Part shown: positions 1 through 10,489 of the stretch, piece by piece
Position numbering within the stretch: the first letter of the stretch is position 1
Layout: every line of letters starts with the position of its first letter
From: CAJXVA01 sp963761755
Lineage (GTDB): Bacteria; Myxococcota_A; Polyangia; Nannocystales; Nannocystaceae
Assembly (NCBI GenBank): GCA_963761755.1
Contig: CAVXIC010000008.1
Coordinates: 248,001-312,000, forward strand
Reading direction: 5' to 3'
Length of the DNA: 64,000 nt
Notes under the pieces: model-generated
The model's database searches: none
What the model was told of the DNA's origin: nothing
What the model saw: the letters and a program-made list of their open reading frames with translations, nothing else
Made by a program: the position numbers and the translations under genes

Positions 1-1419
<1,419 letters not shown>

Positions 1420-1446
<27 letters not shown>

Positions 1447-2313
1447 GCGTGCGTGCTCGACGATCGTCTCCGCCCGGCCGCCGGTCATCAGGCTGCGCCG
1501 GTGCAGCGCGTAGACGGCGACCGGCTGCAGACCCTCCACCGCCAGCGCGATCAGTGAACCCCGATCCACCGCGTCTTGGGCCAGGGGCGCGGGGGCGACC
1601 ACGACCGCGCCGACTCGCTGGGCCAGGGAGATCGCGGTGTCTGCCCGCGCGACGACGGCCGCGGCGGTGCGAGGTCGCGAGGCAGGCCAGCCGTCTGCAG
1701 CTGCGCCGTCGGCGTCTCGTCCCCACAGCACGAAGGCAACCGAGCCTGGATCGAAGCCCGCGCCCGCGGCAGCGGGATGCCCGGCGGGGGCGAACACACC
1801 GGTCGCAATGGAGCCCAGCGGGACCCGGACGAGGTTCGGATCCGAGCGGGGTGCGGTGGTCAGCACGACGTCGAGGTCCCCTCGAAGCAGCAGCGCCAGC
1901 CCGTCATCGGAGCTCCCCTCGCGCACGTGCGGGATCAGCCCCGGAAACTCCATGCAGGCGAGCGACACCGCGTGCTCGAGCACCATGTCGGTGATCGCGT
2001 TCTCGCTGGCGATGTGGACCGGGCCCATCGGACTCGACGTGCCCATCGTGGCGATCCCGTCATCGACGAGCCGCATCGCGTCTCGCACCGCGACCAGGAA
2101 CCGCTCCCCCGCCTCGTTGAGCACGATGCGTCGCCCCTCACGCTCGAAGAGGGCCATGCCCAGGTCGGACTCGAGCAGGCGTATCGTGCGTGACAGAGCG
2201 CTCGCGCTGACGTCGAGCTCGGCACTGGCGGTGGGCAGGTGCTGCGTCTCGGCGACGGCTCGGAATGCGGGGAGCCAGCTCCACAAGCCGGCGAGGCGTC
2301 GCAGTCGTTCCAT
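1420..2313 (-). CDS. LysR-family transcriptional regulator
   Basis: This 297-residue protein has an N-terminal winged helix-turn-helix (LPTASAELDVSASALSRTIR, then LESDLGMALFER) followed by a LysR-type periplasmic-binding-like effector domain. Length and order are normal for LysR regulators. It converges with the ABC transporter gene and overlaps its end. No divergent target gene is obvious, because the next gene runs in the same direction. The effector is unknown. Confidence 0.9.
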
Positions 2314-2331
2314 CGGGTGGGCGGCTGCGGG

Positions 2332-3705
2332 TCAGCCCTCGGGCGGGCAGGTGACGTTGCCCAAGGCATACCCGGTCATGTCCGAGTAGGTGTAGGGGCT
2401 GCTCAAGCCGTTGTACGATCCGACATCGAGCCCGGTCGCGGGGTCGATCTTCCAGGCCCAGTCGTTGACGACCCAGACGTAGCCGTCGATGTCGACGCTG
2501 ACGCCCTTGGCGTCGCCGCCCTGCTGCGGAATGAAGGTCGGCCCGCGCTCGAGCGTATCGATGTGCACCGAGACTGCACCGATGCTCGCCGCGATCCACA
2601 TGTAGTCGTCGGGTCCTTCGGCCAGACCGCCGAGGCTCGAGAAGCCGCCGACGGTGTCCCAGGTCTCGGTGTCCGGGTCGAAGCGGGCGACGCCCGAACC
2701 CAGGGTGCTGGAGATCCAGACCCGGCCGTTGTGGTCGACCGTGATGCCATAGGACGCGACGCCGGCGGGCAGGTTCCACACCGTGTGCGTCAGGGTGTCG
2801 ATGTCGACCCGTGCGAGCTTGGGCCCGAACGAGACCGCGCCCATGTGCACGAAGTAGAGGTTTCCTGCGGCGTCGACCGCACCTCCGTACGCGCCGAGCT
2901 GCCCGCCGTCGAAGTCCTCCGCGGGGACGATGATCTCGTCTTCGACCTCGCCCGACGTACCGTCGACGAGGGAGACGCGAACGCCCCCAGCACCGCCGGT
3001 GCCCGGTCCCAAGCCGGGGTTCTCCGAGGACACGGTCCAGACCTTCTCATCGGTGGAGTCACAGGTCCCCGGCGTCACCGCACCGGCGATCCATGCGACC
3101 GGGCGCTGATTGGTCGTCGGGAACTCGGTGTGCCACGCGACGCACTCCTCGACGCCCCACGGCAGGATGTCGCCGGCGCCGCTGGACGTCTGAATCCCGG
3201 GCGTGCCGTTGGTGTCGAGGCAGTCACCCTCTTGGGCGTAGATCTTGGTGAGCCCTCCGTGGCGGTTGGCGACTGCGACGTCGCCCGACAGGTTCACCGA
3301 GGTTCGCGAGGGGTTGCCGTTGCCGTCGGGCCGGGTGATGTAGCGGCCCTCCTCCTGGAGCGTGCGCACGTTGACCTTGGAGACCGTGCCCTGATCGGCG
3401 TTGGCGATCCAGATGTAGGCGAGCTCGCAGCCGCAGGGGCCGAGCCCACCGGTGGGCGCGCCGACATCGAGCTTGATCTCCCCATCGCCGGTGCTGCTGT
3501 CGGCCGCGCCGCTCGAGCTGGCCACCACGGCGCTGGTGGAGTCCGACGCGCTCGACGCTGGGCTTCCGCCACCGTCGTCACCGGTGGGGGTGACCGTGGG
3601 ATCCTCTCCGGTCCCGTCGCCGCTGAAGGCGTCCGAGCCGGTCGAATCGCTGCATCCCAGTGTGAGCGCGAGCGCGGTGAAGACGATCGTCGAGTGTCTG
3701 TCCAT
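2332..3705 (-). CDS. Secreted beta-propeller (NHL/streptogramin lyase-like) lipoprotein
   Basis: I place the start at the ATG at 3705, because MDRHSTIVFTALALTLGCS is a lipoprotein signal with the lipobox Cys at residue 18; the frame is open further upstream. A Gly/Ser/Thr-rich linker (about residues 19-70) precedes a region with repeated IWIANADQGTVSKVN, YGITVDHNGRVWIS and VSVDIDGYVWVVND-like blades. These are typical of Vgb/NHL six-bladed propellers. The Ser/Thr linker after the lipobox recurs in other lipoproteins of this window. It is probably surface or periplasmic; the ligand is unknown. The start lies just upstream of the LysR gene on the same strand. Confidence 0.82.
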   Translation of the reverse strand: MDRHSTIVFTALALTLGCSDSTGSDAFSGDGTGEDPTVTPTGDDGGGSPASSASDSTSAVVASSSGAADSSTGDGEIKLDVGAPTGGLGPCGCELAYIWIANADQGTVSKVNVRTLQEEGRYITRPDGNGNPSRTSVNLSGDVAVANRHGGLTKIYAQEGDCLDTNGTPGIQTSSGAGDILPWGVEECVAWHTEFPTTNQRPVAWIAGAVTPGTCDSTDEKVWTVSSENPGLGPGTGGAGGVRVSLVDGTSGEVEDEIIVPAEDFDGGQLGAYGGAVDAAGNLYFVHMGAVSFGPKLARVDIDTLTHTVWNLPAGVASYGITVDHNGRVWISSTLGSGVARFDPDTETWDTVGGFSSLGGLAEGPDDYMWIAASIGAVSVHIDTLERGPTFIPQQGGDAKGVSVDIDGYVWVVNDWAWKIDPATGLDVGSYNGLSSPYTYSDMTGYALGNVTCPPEG

Positions 3706-3812
3706 GTCCCTGCCCGTAGCGCCGGCGCATCCTAACGTTCCAGGGCCGGCCGCGGTAGGGAGGGCGCGGCATGAGGGTGCGCGCGCAAGGCTGTCGCTGC
3801 TAGGATCCACAT

Positions 3813-4046
3813 GTGGCCAACGTCCTCAATCTCAACCGGGCGCGAAAGCGCAAGCGGCGCGATGCCGAGCGGGCGCAGGCCGACGCCAACGCGGTCCAGT
3901 TTGGGCGCACCAAGGCCGACCGGAAGGTGCAGGCGGCCCAACAGGCCCTCGACGACGCCAAGCTCGACGGGGTGAAGCGGGCGCGCGATCCGTCCACCGA
4001 GTCGGCCCCGGAGTCCCCGGGGGCGCCGGGAAAAGACGTGCCGTGA
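3813..4046 (+). CDS. DUF4169-like small basic protein
   Basis: A 77-residue protein starting at GTG. The N-terminus, MANVLNLNRARKRKRRDAE, followed by a NAVQFGRTKADRK block, matches the layout of DUF4169 proteins: short and lysine/arginine-rich with an FGRTKAEK-type motif. The family has no established function. The C-terminal tail (about residues 58-77) is Pro/Ser-rich and probably disordered. It is divergent from the beta-propeller lipoprotein gene and precedes the sigma54 activator by 46 bp. Confidence 0.7.
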   Translation: MANVLNLNRARKRKRRDAERAQADANAVQFGRTKADRKVQAAQQALDDAKLDGVKRARDPSTESAPESPGAPGKDVP

Positions 4047-4092
4047 GCGCATTGGCCCAACACCTCCAGCCTGGCACACTGTTGGGGTTCGC

Positions 4093-5400
4093 GTGAGCGT
4101 CTTCGAACCCGGCCCCGGACAGATGACCACGATGCCGCTGGCTTCGTCCGGCGATGACGTGGGTCCACGCCTGCTCATCCTCGAAGACGGCAACGTGCGA
4201 GCCGTCGCGCTTCCAGCCTCGGGCAGCCTCGCGGTGGGCCGGGTGCAGGAGGCCGACATCCGTATCGACAGCGACTCGATCTCCCGCCGTCACGCGATCG
4301 TGCACGTGGGCGACGGAATCGAGGTGGAGGATGTCGGCAGCAGCAACGGCACCAAGGTCGGCGGCCAAAAGATCGAGCGCGGCGTTCGCGTCGCGGTCGA
4401 TGCGGGCGACCTGATCGAGTTCGGCGGTGTTTCTGTCGTGGTGCAGGGGGCGCTCGACGCTGGACGCGGGGGCGCCAACAAGAAGACCACGATGCACCGC
4501 CTCGCCGACGTCGCCGAGCGGGTGGCGCGTAGCGAGATCAGCGTGCTGCTGACCGGGGAGACGGGCGTCGGCAAGGAGGTCTTCGCCCGCCGGATCCACG
4601 ACCTGTCCCCAAGGGGTGGTCCCTTCGTGGCGCTCAACTGCGGCGCGTTGTCCCAGCAGCTGCTCGAGAGCGAGCTGTTCGGGCACGAGGCGGGCGCATT
4701 CACCGGAGCCAAGCAGACCAAGCCTGGACTGCTCGAGACCGCCGAGGGCGGCACGATCTTCCTCGACGAAGTTGGCGAGATGCCGCTGGATGCTCAGGTG
4801 CGGCTGCTGCGGGTCCTCGAGGAGCGCCGTGTGCTTCGGGTCGGAGGCCTGCAGCCGCGCCCGATCGACGTTCGGTTCGTCTCCGCGTCCAACCGCGACC
4901 TGCAAAAGGAGGTCGCTGCCGGAGGCTTTCGGGAGGACCTGTACTATCGCCTCAACGGGATCACGCTGGCCATTCCGCCGCTCCGGGAGCGGTTGGGGGA
5001 GCTGCCCAAGCTGGCGAGCACCTTCATCGAACAGGCCGCGGCGCGATCGGGGACGCCGGCGCCGTCGCTGAGCGCGGCGGCGCTGTCGCGACTCGAAGGG
5101 CATCGGTGGCCGGGCAACATTCGAGAGCTTCGCAACGTCGTCGAGCGCGCGGTCGTGCTGTGCGGCGATGGGCCCATCGAGCCCGAGCACCTGTTCCCAT
5201 CCGAGCTGGTCGGGGGTCTCACGCCCGGCGCGGACGACGGCCCCCAAGACGAACGTTCCCGCATCATGGCAGCACTCGCGGAGTGCGCGGGCAACCAGAC
5301 GCGCGCGGCCAAGCTGCTAGGCATCTCTCGCAAGACCCTGGGGGTGAAGATGGACAACTACAGCATCGCGCGCCCTCAGAAGGGCCGCTCCGGGGGATGA
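4093..5400 (+). CDS. FHA domain-containing sigma54-dependent transcriptional activator
   Basis: A 435-residue protein with a GTG start. It has an N-terminal FHA domain (about residues 28-105, with SISRRHA and the VGSSNGTKV phosphothreonine-binding loops). A complete sigma54 AAA+ domain follows, with Walker A GETGVGKE, the sigma54-contacting GAFTGA loop and Walker B GGTIFLDEVGEM. A Fis-type helix-turn-helix ends the protein (NQTRAAKLLGISRKTLGVKM). In myxobacteria such FHA activators couple Ser/Thr kinase signalling to sigma54 promoters; no receiver domain is present. Its stop overlaps the start of the Gly-rich lipoprotein gene (ATGA), so the two are likely translationally coupled. Confidence 0.95.
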   Translation: MSVFEPGPGQMTTMPLASSGDDVGPRLLILEDGNVRAVALPASGSLAVGRVQEADIRIDSDSISRRHAIVHVGDGIEVEDVGSSNGTKVGGQKIERGVRVAVDAGDLIEFGGVSVVVQGALDAGRGGANKKTTMHRLADVAERVARSEISVLLTGETGVGKEVFARRIHDLSPRGGPFVALNCGALSQQLLESELFGHEAGAFTGAKQTKPGLLETAEGGTIFLDEVGEMPLDAQVRLLRVLEERRVLRVGGLQPRPIDVRFVSASNRDLQKEVAAGGFREDLYYRLNGITLAIPPLRERLGELPKLASTFIEQAAARSGTPAPSLSAAALSRLEGHRWPGNIRELRNVVERAVVLCGDGPIEPEHLFPSELVGGLTPGADDGPQDERSRIMAALAECAGNQTRAAKLLGISRKTLGVKMDNYSIARPQKGRSGG

Positions 5401-6599
5401 GGCTTCGGGCGTCTGGTCCGTCTGGTCGCGCTTGGATCGTCGCGGGCTGTCTGCTCGGTGGCTGCGGTGTCATGGGCGCCTCGGGTGTCCTCGGTGGACA
5501 CCGGACGATCGACATGACCAAGTGGCGGATCGTGTCGATGGATGTCGGGCTCGTCGGTGCCCCAGCTGCCCTGTGTCCAGGTGAACGGGTGCAGTTGTCC
5601 ATCGTCGCCGGTCTCGAGCACGTCGAGCGCGACAAGAGCCGAACCGCCCAGACGTACGAGGGCGATCGGCCGGGGTTGGGCGCCCGCGGCAAGCTCGGCT
5701 TCGAGACGTTCACGCTCCGATCGGGGCAGGGAAGCTTCGACGATCACGGATGGTTCACGCCCGCGCTCGATCCCTTCGCCTCGGTGGGTGGGTTCACGCT
5801 CGAGGTGGTGCATGAGCCCGACCCAACCCACGCGGCGCAGCTGAACCTCCGTCCGCGCTACGATTGCGTGCAAGAGGCTGGTGGGGCCGGGGCGGCGGGC
5901 GCGAGCGGGTCTGGGGGCGCGGCTGGAGGGAAGGGACGACCCGGGGCAGACTCCGGTTCGGCTCGAGCCGGGGGCGCGGGCGGGGCCGGGGCGGAGGGCG
6001 GCAGCGGGGGCTCGGGCACCGCCGGAGCAGCGGGCCCGAGCCTCAGCGCGTGGGCAACCGTGGTGCGTACGCCGCATCACCCGCACCTGGTGTTGATCGA
6101 GTTCGACGGCGACGTGCGCGGCCGCGTGATGTTCGACTCGCACGACACGTTCGTGCTTCGAGCGTCGGGTGGAGAGGGCGGGCCGGGCGGTCCGGGTGGA
6201 GAGGGTGGCCCGGGCGGAGACGGAGGGGATGGGCTGCGCGGTGGCGCCGGCGGTGCGGGCGGCTCCGGTGGCTCGGGCGGAGCCGGGGGCGCCGGTGGAC
6301 CCGGCGGGTGGCTCACGCTGCACGTCGACGAGCGATTTCCCGAGCTCGCGGGCCAGATTCGGCTCGACGTCGGCGGTGGACCCGGGGGACTCGGAGGCGC
6401 GGGCGGCAGCGGGGGTTCCGGTGGGCAGGGCGGTCAGAGCTCGGCCGAGGACGCGCCGGCCGGGGTCGCGGGTCCCCATGGATCCGACGGTGCGCACGGC
6501 GCAAATGGCGCCGATGGCCGAGTCGGCGAGGTCACCTCCGTCCGCGTCGATGTCTCCGGGCGCTTCGCCGCGCTGCCCCCGGGCGTCGAGATGCTCTGA
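5397..6599 (+). CDS. Gly-rich (collagen-like) secreted lipoprotein
   Basis: A 400-residue protein starting at the ATG that overlaps the stop of the FHA-sigma54 activator. The signal peptide ends at a lipobox (VAGCLLGGCG, early residues). Two long Gly-rich tracts, roughly residues 165-220 and 258-305, carry GGxGGxGG and GPGGxGG patterns. They flank a short globular-looking segment with a Val-rich strand pattern (HPHLVLIEFDGDVRGRVMF), and a third Gly-rich tract follows near residues 325-360. Such tracts occur in myxobacterial surface proteins. The function is unknown. Coupling to the activator suggests that both belong to one response. Confidence 0.8.
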   Translation: MRLRASGPSGRAWIVAGCLLGGCGVMGASGVLGGHRTIDMTKWRIVSMDVGLVGAPAALCPGERVQLSIVAGLEHVERDKSRTAQTYEGDRPGLGARGKLGFETFTLRSGQGSFDDHGWFTPALDPFASVGGFTLEVVHEPDPTHAAQLNLRPRYDCVQEAGGAGAAGASGSGGAAGGKGRPGADSGSARAGGAGGAGAEGGSGGSGTAGAAGPSLSAWATVVRTPHHPHLVLIEFDGDVRGRVMFDSHDTFVLRASGGEGGPGGPGGEGGPGGDGGDGLRGGAGGAGGSGGSGGAGGAGGPGGWLTLHVDERFPELAGQIRLDVGGGPGGLGGAGGSGGSGGQGGQSSAEDAPAGVAGPHGSDGAHGANGADGRVGEVTSVRVDVSGRFAALPPGVEML

Positions 6600-6694
6600 A
6601 GCGCCGCGAAAGGGGTCGAGTTCATTTTTTTATCGGCCGGGGTGGAATCGAAACCCATCGAGCGTCGTTCTTGGGACAGGAACCGCCAACCCCC

Positions 6695-6934
6695 ATGTCC
6701 CTCAAAGTCCATATCGCGCTGGGAACCCTGCTAGGGGTGCTGCTGGGCGGGAGTGCGGTGGCGTTCTTGTCCGGGACGCCCGCCAGCGCCGCGCCCGATG
6801 CGGCGGCCTCGGAGGTCGAGTCCTCTGAGGAAGACTCCGGTCGCAGCCTGGACGAGGCCGAGGCGCTGGGCTCCAACGCGTCGTACCGTCGACCGCTCCG
6901 GCCCGGCGCGGCCCGGCGTTTGCTCCAGAGCTGA
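6695..6934 (+). CDS. Small secreted or membrane-anchored protein
   Basis: A 79-residue product starting at MSLKVHIALGTLLGVLLGG. One hydrophobic segment (about residues 5-33) looks like a signal peptide or N-terminal anchor. The tail is Ala/Glu/Ser-rich and acidic (ASEVESSEEDSGRSLDEAE), ending with a short basic stretch. No family is recognised. It lies 95 bp after the Gly-rich lipoprotein gene on the same strand; a T-run at 6626-6632 in between could be part of a terminator. The gene call rests on the signal-like N-terminus and could be wrong. Confidence 0.5.
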   Translation: MSLKVHIALGTLLGVLLGGSAVAFLSGTPASAAPDAAASEVESSEEDSGRSLDEAEALGSNASYRRPLRPGAARRLLQS

Positions 6935-7037
6935 GTCTCGCTCGGCAATCCACCGCTGAGGCTCACCCGTTTGGGGGGAAGCGAAGGGCGACCTGTCGGC
7001 CGCAGCGAGGGGCCGCGCCGGGTTTCACCACGGGCGC

Positions 7038-7349
7038 CTAGAGGAAACCGCTGCCGTCGCAGGTTGGGCAGTGGCGCCGTTCGGTGAAGCCGACATACCA
7101 GCCGCTGCCCTTGCAGTCGCGGCAGCGGTCGTGATCCTGCTCGTCGTCGTAGCCGTCCTCGCACGCGGCATCGGCCTCGAGGGCGCCGAGCCGGAAGCCG
7201 CCTCCGAGCAGGCGCGGTCGCGCGCTTCGTCGCCGCCCGATCGTCCCAACACTCCACACGATGATCGGATCGTAGCGCGGCGACGGTGCGCGGCCAGGGG
7301 GACGAGGTACGTGAGGCTCCGACCTCTCAGGTCGGGCGAGGCACGCCAA
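7038..7349 (-). CDS. Small zinc-finger-like protein with two CxxCxGxG motifs
   Basis: The C-terminal 30 residues carry CRDCKGSG and CPTCDGSG, two DnaJ-type cysteine repeats that together could bind one zinc ion, ending in GFL. The rest has low complexity. The ATG at 7349 overlaps the end of the CHAD gene by 23 bp; a GTG at 7259 would give a 73-residue protein and is also possible. The position directly after the CHAD gene suggests one transcript. The role is unknown. Confidence 0.6.
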   Translation of the reverse strand: MACLARPERSEPHVPRPPGRAPSPRYDPIIVWSVGTIGRRRSARPRLLGGGFRLGALEADAACEDGYDDEQDHDRCRDCKGSGWYVGFTERRHCPTCDGSGFL

Positions 7350-8466
7350 GCGCGTCGTGGTCCAGGCGGATCAGCGCGCGCGGGTCCAGGTTGGCGAGCG
7401 CAGGCAGGACCTTGCGGTCCGCGCGGGCTCGCTTCTCGATGATCTCGTCGTGCCAGCCGCCGAGCGCGGTGGCGAGCGTGTCCTGGCCGTCCGCTTCGAG
7501 GATGTCCCGCTGCGTGGAGAGCTGCTGCGCGAACAGGTCGAGGTCGCGGGTGTCTCCGACCGCTCTCTGGGCGCGCTTGAGCATCCGCTTGGGCCCCGGG
7601 GCGTGCTGCAGCGCCGGCTTGATCCACTCGTGGACATAGCGCAGCTGCTTGGCCAGGATGCGGACCTCGTGGACGGCCTCTCGGTCGTCCAGCGTCGTGG
7701 GCACCGGGGTCTCGTCGAACGCTTCGGTCACGCAGCGCTCGAGCTCCTGCAGCAGGGCTGGACGGATGTCGGCGTCAGCGGTGAGCCGCTCGACGATCTG
7801 CCGACGCACCTGGGCCAGCGCAGCACCGACGGCGTCGTGATCGAGCCCGCGCAGCGCCTTGGCGGCGCGCTTGCGGGCGCGTCGATGCGGTGCGGCGAGC
7901 TGGGCCCGAACATGCTCGGCGGCGGCGATGCGAAGTGCGTCGTGATCGGCGCTCGCCTCGAAGTTGGCGAGGACGACGTCGAGGTCTCGAAGTGGACCGA
8001 GGGCGGAGGTGATCTGCTTGAGTGCGGTCTCGAGCCGTCGGCGGCGCTTTTTTGCGACCCAGGGTCCGAAGATGGTGAGGGCCGAGCGAAGGCGACGCGA
8101 GCCGATCCGCATGCGGCGAACCAGCTCCGCGTCGTAGTCGTCGCCACGCAGGGGCGTCTCGAGGGCCACATCGGCCAGGGCGCCCCACGCGCTAGACACG
8201 TGTCGGGCCAGCGCCCAGCCCAGGTCTTCGGGCGCGAGCACCGGCGGTGGCGGTGGCGGGGGCACCGTGGGCGTGACCGCGACCGTCTGCGGCGTGTCCT
8301 GAGTCGGCGCGGCGGGCAGGGCAGGGCGAAGACTCTCCGCGAGCTGGCCCAGCCGCTGCGCACCTTCGCTGACCCGCTCGAGCACGTCGGCGGCCGCACG
8401 CCGGACGCGTGCGCGGGTGGCCGGCGGGGTCACGCGTCGGACCCATGTTCGCAGACGGCTCTCCAT
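7327..8466 (-). CDS. CHAD domain-containing protein
   Basis: About 379 residues if translation starts at MESRLRTWVRRV (8466); ATGs at 8499 and 8535 are in frame upstream. After a basic N-terminus and a poly-Pro linker, a CHAD domain fills most of the protein. It shows the typical conserved His/Lys/Arg pattern: MRIGSRRLRSALTIFGPW, LGPLRDLDVVLANF, VHEVRILAKQLRYVHEW, and VGDTRDLDLF. CHAD helical bundles bind inorganic polyphosphate and often associate with polyphosphate granules. It is divergent from the DUF4266 gene, with 67 bp between the starts. Confidence 0.88.
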   Translation of the reverse strand: MESRLRTWVRRVTPPATRARVRRAAADVLERVSEGAQRLGQLAESLRPALPAAPTQDTPQTVAVTPTVPPPPPPPVLAPEDLGWALARHVSSAWGALADVALETPLRGDDYDAELVRRMRIGSRRLRSALTIFGPWVAKKRRRRLETALKQITSALGPLRDLDVVLANFEASADHDALRIAAAEHVRAQLAAPHRRARKRAAKALRGLDHDAVGAALAQVRRQIVERLTADADIRPALLQELERCVTEAFDETPVPTTLDDREAVHEVRILAKQLRYVHEWIKPALQHAPGPKRMLKRAQRAVGDTRDLDLFAQQLSTQRDILEADGQDTLATALGGWHDEIIEKRARADRKVLPALANLDPRALIRLDHDALGVPRPT

Positions 8467-8533
8467 CGACGCCCGCAAGCCTACCCCAACTGCCGCCATT
8501 GCCCGACTTCGGCGTCCCGGTTTATACAGGGAC

Positions 8534-8749
8534 ATGCGCTGCTCGTGCCTGCCGCTGGCCGCTGTCGTGGTGCTGTCATCCTGCGCGGCCGTGCCACAGA
8601 ACCGGCGGGAGGCGCTCGCAGACCCAACGATGGCGGTGGTCGACGATCCCCTCGAAGCCCGGGCCGAGCGCAAGCTCCACGGATCGCGGGAGGGCGCCGC
8701 GGGTGGGGACGCTCAGGCCGCGGGCGGTGGTTGTGCTTGTGGCAACTGA
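8534..8749 (+). CDS. DUF4266-like small lipoprotein
   Basis: A 71-residue protein. A short lipoprotein signal (MRCSCLPLAAVVVLSSCAA) is followed by the family hallmark region (RREALADPTMAVVDDPLEAR), then ESREG-like SREGAAGGDA and a Cys/Gly-rich end (GGGCACGN). This is the pattern of DUF4266 proteins. They sit beside DUF3570 and thioredoxin-like genes, exactly as here: the next gene overlaps its stop. Export to the periplasm or outer membrane is predicted; the biochemical role is unknown. Confidence 0.85.
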   Translation: MRCSCLPLAAVVVLSSCAAVPQNRREALADPTMAVVDDPLEARAERKLHGSREGAAGGDAQAAGGGCACGN

Positions 8750-9983
8750 GCTCGGCACGCTCGCGCTCGTCCTGGCGATGGCACCCGCGCCCGTGGTCGA
8801 CGAGCACCGAGCCCTCGACGCTGAGATCCTCGGTGAGGCCGAGCAGACGCCCAAGCGCGCCTCCATCGAGCAGGTCCGGGCGAGGCTGACGTTCTACGAT
8901 CAGGACGGTCGCGGCTACCAGTCCAAGGCCGGTCCGCCCGAGGGTCCCGGGTCGGAGCGGCTGCAGGTGCTGCAGCCAATGGGGATGGTGACCATTCGGC
9001 AGGCCAACCCGGCCATCGCCCACACGGTCACGATGGCGGTGGACGTGGTCTCCGCGGCCTCGGCCGACGCTCTGGACGCGGTGTCGTCGGCCTCGCGCTA
9101 CAACGAAGCCGGGACCCTCGACGTGACGACGTCGGTCGACACGTCCGAGCAAGACACCTTGTCTTTTCGCTACGGGGTCCACGTGGAGGAACACTGGCGC
9201 TCCGCGGTCGGGGGCGTCGGGTACTCCGGGTCGTTCAACGAGGACAACACGGTCGTCTCCGCCTCGGTCAACGCCGTCTTCGACTACTTCGACGATCTGC
9301 ATCCGCGGGGCTGGAACCAGGATCAGAGCTACCGTTTCGCGCTCAACGACAACCTTTCGGTCGTTCAGGTCCTGTCTCCGACGACGCTGGCGATGTTCTC
9401 CTACGGGGTGACCTACCAGCAGGGGACGCTGGAGAACGGGTGGAACTCGCTGTACGTCGCGGACGCGCCGACGTATGGATGTTTCGACGCCCCCGATCAG
9501 CGGGCGGCGTACGACTGTCCGAACCGCCGCCGCGAGAACTTGCCGCGCCGGCGAGTTCGGCACGCTCTCGCGGCCCAGATCGGGCAGAACATTCCGCGCT
9601 CTCGCACCACCTTCAAGGCCCGGTATCGTCACTACCGCGACGACTTCGAGCTGCGCTCGCACACCATCGATGCGTGGGCCTATCAGTGGATGGGCCGACG
9701 CGCCTACGTGCGCTTGGGCTATCGATTTCACCGGCAGAGCGGGGTTGTGTGGTGGCAGCGCTCGGTGCTGGAGGCGACGCCCTCGGACGTCTTCGCGACG
9801 GCCGACTCCGATCTCGCGCGCTTCGACGCCCATCAACCGAGCATCAAGGGCGTCTTGTACCTGCGCCCGCCCGGCGCGGGATCGGGGGGGGCGCAGGCGG
9901 TCGACCTCGGCGTCTCCCGCTACGTCCGGACCAACAATCTTCACGTCAACGTGTTCTCGCTCGGTTATGCCCAAACGTTCTGA
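8727..9983 (+). CDS. DUF3570 outer-membrane beta-barrel-like protein
   Basis: About 418 residues; GTG codons at 8727, 8733 and 8739 are candidate starts, all overlapping the DUF4266 stop. A short hydrophobic N-terminus is followed by alternating amphipathic strands with aromatic residues (SFRYGVHVEEHWRS, YRFALNDNLSVVQVLSP, AYVRLGYRFHRQSGVVWW). It ends NVFSLGYAQTF, with the terminal Phe expected for a BAM-inserted barrel. The length and neighbours fit DUF3570. Together with the DUF4266 and TlpA-like products it probably forms an envelope system of unknown chemistry. Confidence 0.82.
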   Translation: MVVLVATELGTLALVLAMAPAPVVDEHRALDAEILGEAEQTPKRASIEQVRARLTFYDQDGRGYQSKAGPPEGPGSERLQVLQPMGMVTIRQANPAIAHTVTMAVDVVSAASADALDAVSSASRYNEAGTLDVTTSVDTSEQDTLSFRYGVHVEEHWRSAVGGVGYSGSFNEDNTVVSASVNAVFDYFDDLHPRGWNQDQSYRFALNDNLSVVQVLSPTTLAMFSYGVTYQQGTLENGWNSLYVADAPTYGCFDAPDQRAAYDCPNRRRENLPRRRVRHALAAQIGQNIPRSRTTFKARYRHYRDDFELRSHTIDAWAYQWMGRRAYVRLGYRFHRQSGVVWWQRSVLEATPSDVFATADSDLARFDAHQPSIKGVLYLRPPGAGSGGAQAVDLGVSRYVRTNNLHVNVFSLGYAQTF

Positions 9984-10476
9984 AGCGCTCCTCGTCGCGT
10001 GGTTCGCCGTGCTCGGCTGCACGCCAGGGCCGAGCACGGCGACCCCTCGCGACGAGTCTCGGCCCGCGTCCCTGCCGAGTCTCGCCGCCGTCGCGCCCCT
10101 GCGCGCGCAGGATCGGCCGCTCGCCGAGGCGATCGCCGGACGCGTCGCAGTGATCGATCTCTGGGCGACGTGGTGCGAGCCGTGCAGGACGTCGATGCCC
10201 AAGATTGCCCGCCTCGCCGATGCGTATGCGGACACCGACCTGATCGTCGTGGGAATCCACGTGGGGCCGTCCGCACAGCTCGCGACGCGCTTTGCCCACG
10301 AAGCGGGGATCCGCTATCCCATGCACATCGACGCGCGATTCGACTTCGCCGATGCGGTGGGCACTCGCTCCGTGCCGCTGCTGCTCGTCGTCGATCGCGA
10401 CGGCACCATCGTCCATCGCACCCACGAACTCGATCACAAGACACTCTCTTTGGTTCGAGAGTTGCTCGCGGGCTGA
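9967..10476 (+). CDS. TlpA-like thioredoxin-fold lipoprotein
   Basis: A 169-residue protein whose ATG lies 17 bp inside the DUF3570 gene. The signal MPKRSEALLVAWFAVLGCT ends at a lipobox Cys. The thioredoxin fold has the active site WCEPC inside DLWATWCEPCRTSMPKI, and the cis-Pro loop VGTRSVPLLLVVD. It should act as a periplasmic disulfide reductase or oxidase. The overlap with DUF3570 makes it the third gene of the DUF4266-DUF3570-thioredoxin unit. Confidence 0.9.
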   Translation: MPKRSEALLVAWFAVLGCTPGPSTATPRDESRPASLPSLAAVAPLRAQDRPLAEAIAGRVAVIDLWATWCEPCRTSMPKIARLADAYADTDLIVVGIHVGPSAQLATRFAHEAGIRYPMHIDARFDFADAVGTRSVPLLLVVDRDGTIVHRTHELDHKTLSLVRELLAG

Positions 10477-10489
10477 TATCCTCGGCGTC

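Noticed and set aside
6600..6694. Rho-independent terminator after the Gly-rich lipoprotein gene
   Set aside because: The T-run at 6626-6632 is real, but the upstream bases form no good stem.
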